Shown: in pieces, positions 7,530-11,022 of the stretch | Layout: each line of letters begins with the position of its first letter | Position numbering within the stretch: position 1 is the stretch's first letter | Assembly: GCA_041493345.1 (NCBI GenBank) | Contig: JBGPYQ010000100.1 | Location: 1 to 11,022, forward strand | DNA from: VBDM01 sp041493345 | GTDB lineage: Bacteria > Pseudomonadota > Gammaproteobacteria > Burkholderiales > SG8-39 | DNA: 11,022 bases | Reading direction: 5' to 3' | Position numbers and translations under genes: made by a program | The notes under the pieces: generated by a model | Told to the model about the DNA's origin: nothing | Seen by the model: only the letters and a program-made list of their open reading frames with translations | The model's database searches: none

Positions 7530-9053
7530 ATGTCCTCTTCTCCGATCTACGCCACGTCCGCGATCCGCAAGCTGGAGGAGCTGGCGCGCGCCGCGCCGGG
7601 CGCGAGCGTTCTCATGGAACGTGCAGGCCGCTCTACGACCGGCGCGCTCAATTTAATGGAGCGCGCCGGTGTGGCCGCGGCCGAGCTGGCGCGCAGCCTG
7701 TGCGGCGATACGGCCGGGCACATTCTCGTCGTCGCGGGACCGGGCAACAACGGCGGCGACGCCTTCGAAGTTGCGGCGCGCCTGAAGGGCTGGTTTTATC
7801 GCGTCAGCGCCGTCTTCGCCGGCGAGCGCACCAAGCTGTCAAGAGACGCGCAGGCCGCGCTCGCCAAATGGGAAGCCGCGGGCGGCACGCTGCTCGGGGA
7901 CATTCCGAATAACATGCGTTTCGATCTGGCCGTGGATGGCCTCTTCGGCATCGGCCTCACGCGGCCGCTCACCGAACGCTATGCCGCGCTCGTGGACAAG
8001 CTCAATGCCCTCCGCGTGCCGGTCCTCGCGCTCGATATCCCGAGCGGGATCAACGCCGATACCGGCGCGGTCACGGGCACCGCGGTGCGCGCGACTCACA
8101 CCATTACCTTCATCGCCCGCAAGCCGGGGCTGCTGACACTCGACGGCCCGGACCATTGCGGCGAGATCCATCTCGACACCCTGGGCGTGGATGCGGCCAG
8201 GCTGCTCGCGCCGGAGGGACAGCTCCTAGGCGCGGAAGTCCTCGAGCGCGTGCTGCCGCCGCGCGCGAAGAATTTCCACAAGGGACAGGCCGGCAGCGTC
8301 GGCATCCTCGGCGGCGCGGCGGGAATGGTGGGCGCGGCTCTGATCGCGGGGCGCGCCGCGCTCAAATGCGGCGCCGGACGCGTCTACCTCGGGCTGCTGA
8401 GCGCGCGAGCGCCGACTGTCGATTATTCGCAGCCCGAGCTCATGCTGCGCAAGCCAAAGGAGTTGCTCGCAAAGGGCCTTGTCAACGCGCTCATCGCCGG
8501 TCCGGGAATGGGCACGGGCAAGGTCGCCGGCGCGATGCTTCGCGCCGCGCTGAAATCGCCCGCGCCGCTGGTGCTCGACGCCGACGCGCTCAACCTCGTC
8601 GCCGGGCGGCGCGAGATGATCGCGTCGATCGGCGCTCGCAGCGCGGCCACCGTCCTCACGCCCCACCCCGCCGAAGCGGCGCGGCTGCTGGGCGAGGACA
8701 CGCGCCGGGTGCAGGCCGACCGCATCACTTCGGCGAGACTGCTCGCGCAGCGCTACCACGGCTTCGTCGTGCTCAAGGGCAACGGCAGCGTGATCGCCGC
8801 GCCCGGCGGCAAATGGTGGATCAATCCCACGGGAAACCCCGGCATGGCTTGCGCCGGAATGGGCGACGCGCTTACCGGAATGCTCGCCGCCCTGCTGGCG
8901 CAGGGAGCCGAGCCGCTCTCCGCGCTGCTCGCCGGCGTATACCTGCACGGCGCCGCGGCCGACGATCTCGCCGCCGGCGGCACCGGTCCCGTCGGCATCA
9001 CCGCGAGCGAAGTCATCGACCGCGCGCGCGCACTGTTGAACCGCTCCCGCTAG
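7530..9053 (+). CDS. nnr: Bifunctional NAD(P)H-hydrate epimerase / ADP-dependent NAD(P)H-hydrate dehydratase
   Basis: The 507-residue cytoplasmic enzyme repairs damaged NAD(P)H: the N-terminal half epimerises R- and S-hydrates, and the C-terminal half dehydrates the S-form using ADP. The YjeF_N half (about 1-220) shows GPGNNGGD (70-77), DGLFGIG (136-142) and DIPSG (169-173). The ribokinase-like YjeF_C half (about 235-507) shows FHKGQAGSVGILGG, LDADALN (349-355), TPHPAE, and a TGNPGMACAGMGDALTG block with the catalytic-type aspartate at 446. GNNGGD is followed by Ala where many homologues have Gly, and CAGMGD replaces the commoner TGGMGD/SGGMGD. Near the N-terminus, GASVLMERAGRSTT is followed directly by GALNLMERAGVAAA, an internal duplication described separately. 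ATG 7530 is preferred to TTG 7521, three codons upstream. The ABC transporter follows 48 bp later; no functional link is evident. Identification is firm. Confidence 0.95.
   Translation: MSSSPIYATSAIRKLEELARAAPGASVLMERAGRSTTGALNLMERAGVAAAELARSLCGDTAGHILVVAGPGNNGGDAFEVAARLKGWFYRVSAVFAGERTKLSRDAQAALAKWEAAGGTLLGDIPNNMRFDLAVDGLFGIGLTRPLTERYAALVDKLNALRVPVLALDIPSGINADTGAVTGTAVRATHTITFIARKPGLLTLDGPDHCGEIHLDTLGVDAARLLAPEGQLLGAEVLERVLPPRAKNFHKGQAGSVGILGGAAGMVGAALIAGRAALKCGAGRVYLGLLSARAPTVDYSQPELMLRKPKELLAKGLVNALIAGPGMGTGKVAGAMLRAALKSPAPLVLDADALNLVAGRREMIASIGARSAATVLTPHPAEAARLLGEDTRRVQADRITSARLLAQRYHGFVVLKGNGSVIAAPGGKWWINPTGNPGMACAGMGDALTGMLAALLAQGAEPLSALLAGVYLHGAAADDLAAGGTGPVGITASEVIDRARALLNRSR
7599..7682 (+). 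repeat. Tandem 42-bp in-frame duplication inside nnr
   Basis: Two adjacent 42-base units (7599-7640 and 7641-7682) encode 14 residues each: GASVLMERAGRSTT and GALNLMERAGVAAA. The core LMERAG is identical in protein but uses different synonymous codons (GAA CGT GCA GGC versus GAG CGC GCC GGT). The copies are therefore old or were not made by simple recent slippage. The second copy contains TTA at 7653-7655, an uncommon leucine codon in such GC-rich DNA. From family knowledge, most YjeF_N proteins carry one LMERAG-like block here. Confidence 0.8.
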
Positions 9054-9061
9054 TTTTGCCG

Positions 9062-9077
9062 GCGGCCGGCCGGCCGC
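9062..9077. repeat. Perfect 16-bp GC palindrome between nnr and the ABC gene
   Basis: GCGGCCGGCCGGCCGC is its own reverse complement and could fold as a six-base-pair stem with a GGCC loop. It lies nine bases after the nnr stop. No T-run follows on either strand, so it is not a classical terminator. It could slow polymerase or protect the mRNA end, or be a by-product of GC-rich composition. Confidence 0.5.
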
Positions 9078-9101
9078 TCCGTCACAAGAGAAAGAACCTC
9101 C

Positions 9102-10871
9102 ATGTATACACGCCTGCTCATCGACGCGACCACGTTTCTCGGGAAAGTCTGGAAACTCACGCGTCCCTACTGGCACTCCGAGGAGCGCTGGCGTGCCCGC
9201 GGCCTGCTCGCGGCCATTCTTGCGCTCACTCTCGGCCTCGTTTACCTGGCGGTGCAGTTCAACTCCTGGAACCGCGAGTTCTACAACTCGCTCGAGCAGA
9301 AGAACTATGCCGACTTTCAGGACCTGCTGCTGTACTTTTGCTTCCTTGCCTCTGTCTATATTGCCGCGGGGGTGTACAAGCTCTACCTGACGCAGGCGCT
9401 GGAAATGCGCTGGCGCGTGTGGCTGACGCGGCAGTACCTCGCCGAGTGGCTCGACCGGCAGGTGTACTACCGGCTCGAGCTTGCCAACCGCGGAACCGAC
9501 AACCCGGACCAGCGCATCGCCGAAGACCTGCGCCTGTTCACCGACGGCACGCTGAACCTCTCGCTGGGGCTGCTGAGCTCGGTGGTGACATTGGTCTCGT
9601 TCATCGCCATCCTGTGGAATATCTCCGGCCCGCTCAGCTTCATGCTGAACGGCAGCGAGATCGTCATCCCCGGCTACATGGTCTGGGCCGCGGTGATCTA
9701 CGCCGTGATCGCGAGCGTGCTGACGCACTACATCGGCCGCTCGCTGATCGGCATCAGTTTCAGGAAGGAACGGCTGGAGGCCGATTTCCGCTTCAACCTC
9801 GTGCGGCTGCGCGAAAACGCCGAAGGCGTCGCGCTCTACAAAGGCGAGGCGCCGGAGCAGGCCGGACTGCTCGCGCGCTTCGAGCGCGTGCGCGCCAACT
9901 GGTGGGAAGTGATGCGCCTGACCAAGCGGCTGACGTACTTCACCTCGGGCTATACCCAGGTGGCGATCGTGTTCCCGTTTCTCGTTGCCGCGCCGCGTTA
10001 TTTTTCCGGCGCCCTCACGCTCGGCGGCCTCACCCAGATCGCCGGCGCCTTCAGCCAGGTGCAGGACGCGCTGTCCTGGTTCGTCAACAGCTACAGCATC
10101 GATACCAACCGCGGACTCGCGCCCTGGAAGGCGAGCGTGGAGCGCCTGCTCACCTTCAAGCAGGCGCTCGACCAGGCCTCGGCCGACGCGGAAAACAAAG
10201 AAAGCATCCAGGTGGCGACCGGGCCCGCGAAGACGTTGCGCGCCGACCAGCTCGAGCTTGCGCTGCCGGGCATAGCCGGAAAAGCGGGACGGGTCATCCT
10301 CGCCGACACTTCGCTCGAAATCGAGCCGGGATCGCGCGTGCTGCTCACCGGCCCTTCGGGCAGCGGCAAGAGCACCCTGTTTCGCGCGCTCGCCGGCATC
10401 TGGCCCTTCGGCAAGGGGCGCGTGCGCGTTCCCGCCGGAGCGCGCGTGCTGTTCCTGCCGCAGAAGCCCTACATCCCGATCGCCAGCCTGCGCGACGCCG
10501 TGAGCTTTCCCGCCGCGCCGGGCGCGTTCGGCGACGAGCAGATCCGCGAGACGCTGACGGCGTGCAAGCTGGAGCCCTTCGGCGCGAGGCTGGACGAGAT
10601 TCAGAACTGGTCGCTGTCGATGAGCGTCGGCGAGCAGCAGCGCCTTGCCATCGCCAGGGCCCTGCTCAATAAACCCGACTGGCTATTCCTGGACGAAGCG
10701 ACCGCGTCGCTGGACGAGGCGACCGAGGCGCAGCTCTATGCGCTCATCCGCGAACGCCTGCCGAACGCGACGCTCGTCAGCATCGCGCACCGGCCGGCGG
10801 TGGCGGGGTACCATCAGAAGCATTACGCGCTGGAGCCGGCGGGTGACAGGATGCAGCTGGTTGCGGTTTGA
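9102..10871 (+). CDS. ABC transporter, fused permease and ATPase, SbmA/BacA-like (YddA / Rv1819c type)
   Basis: The 589-residue inner-membrane half-transporter has an N-terminal membrane domain (about 1-350, ABC_membrane_2/SbmA_BacA type) and a C-terminal ATPase. Hydrophobic segments lie near residues 34-53, 75-97, 153-172, 189-212 and 283-304. The family block NPDQRIAEDLRLF is at 134-146 and EADFRFNLVRLRENAE at 226-241. The ATPase shows Walker A GPSGSGKST (417-425), Q-loop glutamine 454, signature SVGEQQR (508-514), Walker B with D531 and catalytic E532, and H-loop H563, so it should be active as a homodimer. Relatives transport varied hydrophilic cargo; mycobacterial Rv1819c moves cobalamin and antimicrobial peptides, and SbmA/BacA without an ATPase take up peptides. 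Substrate here is unknown. The ATG start is preceded by a purine-rich AAGAGAAAGAA at 9086-9095. The gene is complete, and a large stem-loop begins six bases after its stop. Confidence 0.92.
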   Translation: MYTRLLIDATTFLGKVWKLTRPYWHSEERWRARGLLAAILALTLGLVYLAVQFNSWNREFYNSLEQKNYADFQDLLLYFCFLASVYIAAGVYKLYLTQALEMRWRVWLTRQYLAEWLDRQVYYRLELANRGTDNPDQRIAEDLRLFTDGTLNLSLGLLSSVVTLVSFIAILWNISGPLSFMLNGSEIVIPGYMVWAAVIYAVIASVLTHYIGRSLIGISFRKERLEADFRFNLVRLRENAEGVALYKGEAPEQAGLLARFERVRANWWEVMRLTKRLTYFTSGYTQVAIVFPFLVAAPRYFSGALTLGGLTQIAGAFSQVQDALSWFVNSYSIDTNRGLAPWKASVERLLTFKQALDQASADAENKESIQVATGPAKTLRADQLELALPGIAGKAGRVILADTSLEIEPGSRVLLTGPSGSGKSTLFRALAGIWPFGKGRVRVPAGARVLFLPQKPYIPIASLRDAVSFPAAPGAFGDEQIRETLTACKLEPFGARLDEIQNWSLSMSVGEQQRLAIARALLNKPDWLFLDEATASLDEATEAQLYALIRERLPNATLVSIAHRPAVAGYHQKHYALEPAGDRMQLVAV

Positions 10872-10876
10872 GAATT

Positions 10877-10961
10877 TCGTAACGTCCGCGTTGAGGGGCA
10901 GCGTCGGCGGAGCGTAGCGCTGCGACGCTGGCAAGCGGTCCCCTCGAACGCGTGGTTCGGC
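10877..10961 (-). repeat. Long imperfect stem-loop with integron attC-like architecture
   Basis: Read on the minus strand, the 85 bp show in order: R''-like GCCGAAC (10961-10955), a 5-nt spacer, L''-like GTTCGAGGGG (10949-10940), a 9-nt bulge and an inner arm CAGCGTCG (10930-10923). The apical region is AGCG-CTA-CGCT, followed by the matching arm CGACGCTG (10906-10899). Then come L'-like CCCCTCAAC (10898-10890), a 6-nt spacer and R'-like GTTACGA (10883-10877). L'' and L' pair fully except for one extra C after GTT, which is where canonical attC sites keep an extrahelical base. The conserved AAC/GTT triplets are present in both R boxes. However, R' and R'' pair poorly beyond those triplets and depart from the GTTRRRY consensus. 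It is either a decayed or unusual attC, or a structured mRNA end of the ABC gene. The lack of a T-run argues against a simple terminator. Confidence 0.5.
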
Positions 10962-11022
10962 GTATTGGCCATATCAAACTCGGATCTCACGCCTCATTCT
11001 GAGTAATGCTGTTCGAGACACC
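10962..11022 (-). other. Right-edge stretch, possible 3' end of a minus-strand gene
   Basis: These 61 bases contain no complete gene. All three minus-strand frames entering from the right edge stay open for at least eight codons. They then meet stops at 10994-10996, 10987-10989 (ending NSITQNEA) and 10974-10976 (ending RMRREIRV). A convergent gene ending just before the attC-like structure is thus possible, which is the layout of a cassette gene and its attC, but the stretch is too short to identify any protein. Confidence 0.15.

Noticed and set aside
8226..9728. 500-codon minus-strand frame opposite nnr and the ABC gene
   Set aside because: It is antisense to two intact genes, with a low-complexity charged composition and no family motifs.
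8156..10672. Long plus-strand open frame (838 codons) across nnr and the ABC gene
   Set aside because: It runs through two genes with clear families and through their spacer. The product is arginine/alanine-rich and shows no domains, so it is an out-of-frame shadow.
10893..10945. Simple rho-independent terminator after the ABC gene
   Set aside because: The stem is strong, but no T-run follows it on the plus strand. The bulge and attC-like outer boxes are not features of a simple terminator, although a role in ending the transcript cannot be excluded.

Overview
The window is a high-GC bacterial chromosomal segment, dense with genes and with short spacers. The gene types (fused 5-oxoprolinase, three-part TRAP transporter, bifunctional NAD(P)H-hydrate repair enzyme, SbmA/BacA-like ABC exporter/importer) and the GC-rich codon use suggest a proteobacterium, most likely a betaproteobacterium of the Burkholderiales type. 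That taxonomic guess is inference from style; no rRNA or other marker gene is present.

Left part (1-3371, minus strand): one long reading frame encoding a 5-oxoprolinase in which the HyuA-type ATPase half and the HyuB-type half are fused. It starts at 3371 and runs off the left edge, so the C-terminus is missing. A 98-bp spacer separates it from a divergent plus-strand set.

Middle part (3470-7450, plus strand): an L-2-hydroxyglutarate-oxidase-like FAD enzyme, followed by a complete TRAP transporter: periplasmic binding protein DctP, small membrane protein DctQ and large membrane protein DctM. The spacings are 55, 11 and 3 bp, as expected for one transcript. A sensible reading is an uptake-and-catabolism module for an organic acid. 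OplA would open 5-oxoproline to glutamate, the FAD enzyme would oxidise a 2-hydroxy acid, and the TRAP system would bring in a carboxylate. The actual substrate cannot be read from the sequence.

Right part (7530-10871, plus strand): a bifunctional NAD(P)H-hydrate epimerase/dehydratase (nnr), with an unusual 14-residue tandem duplication near its N-terminus, and an ABC transporter with fused permease and ATPase. These look like housekeeping or stand-alone genes rather than part of the catabolic module.

Right edge (10872-11022): no complete gene. It holds an elaborate imperfect stem-loop at 10877-10961. Read on the minus strand, this has the box order, spacer lengths and extrahelical base position of an integron attC recombination site, though its outer boxes are degenerate. 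This is the least expected structure in the window.
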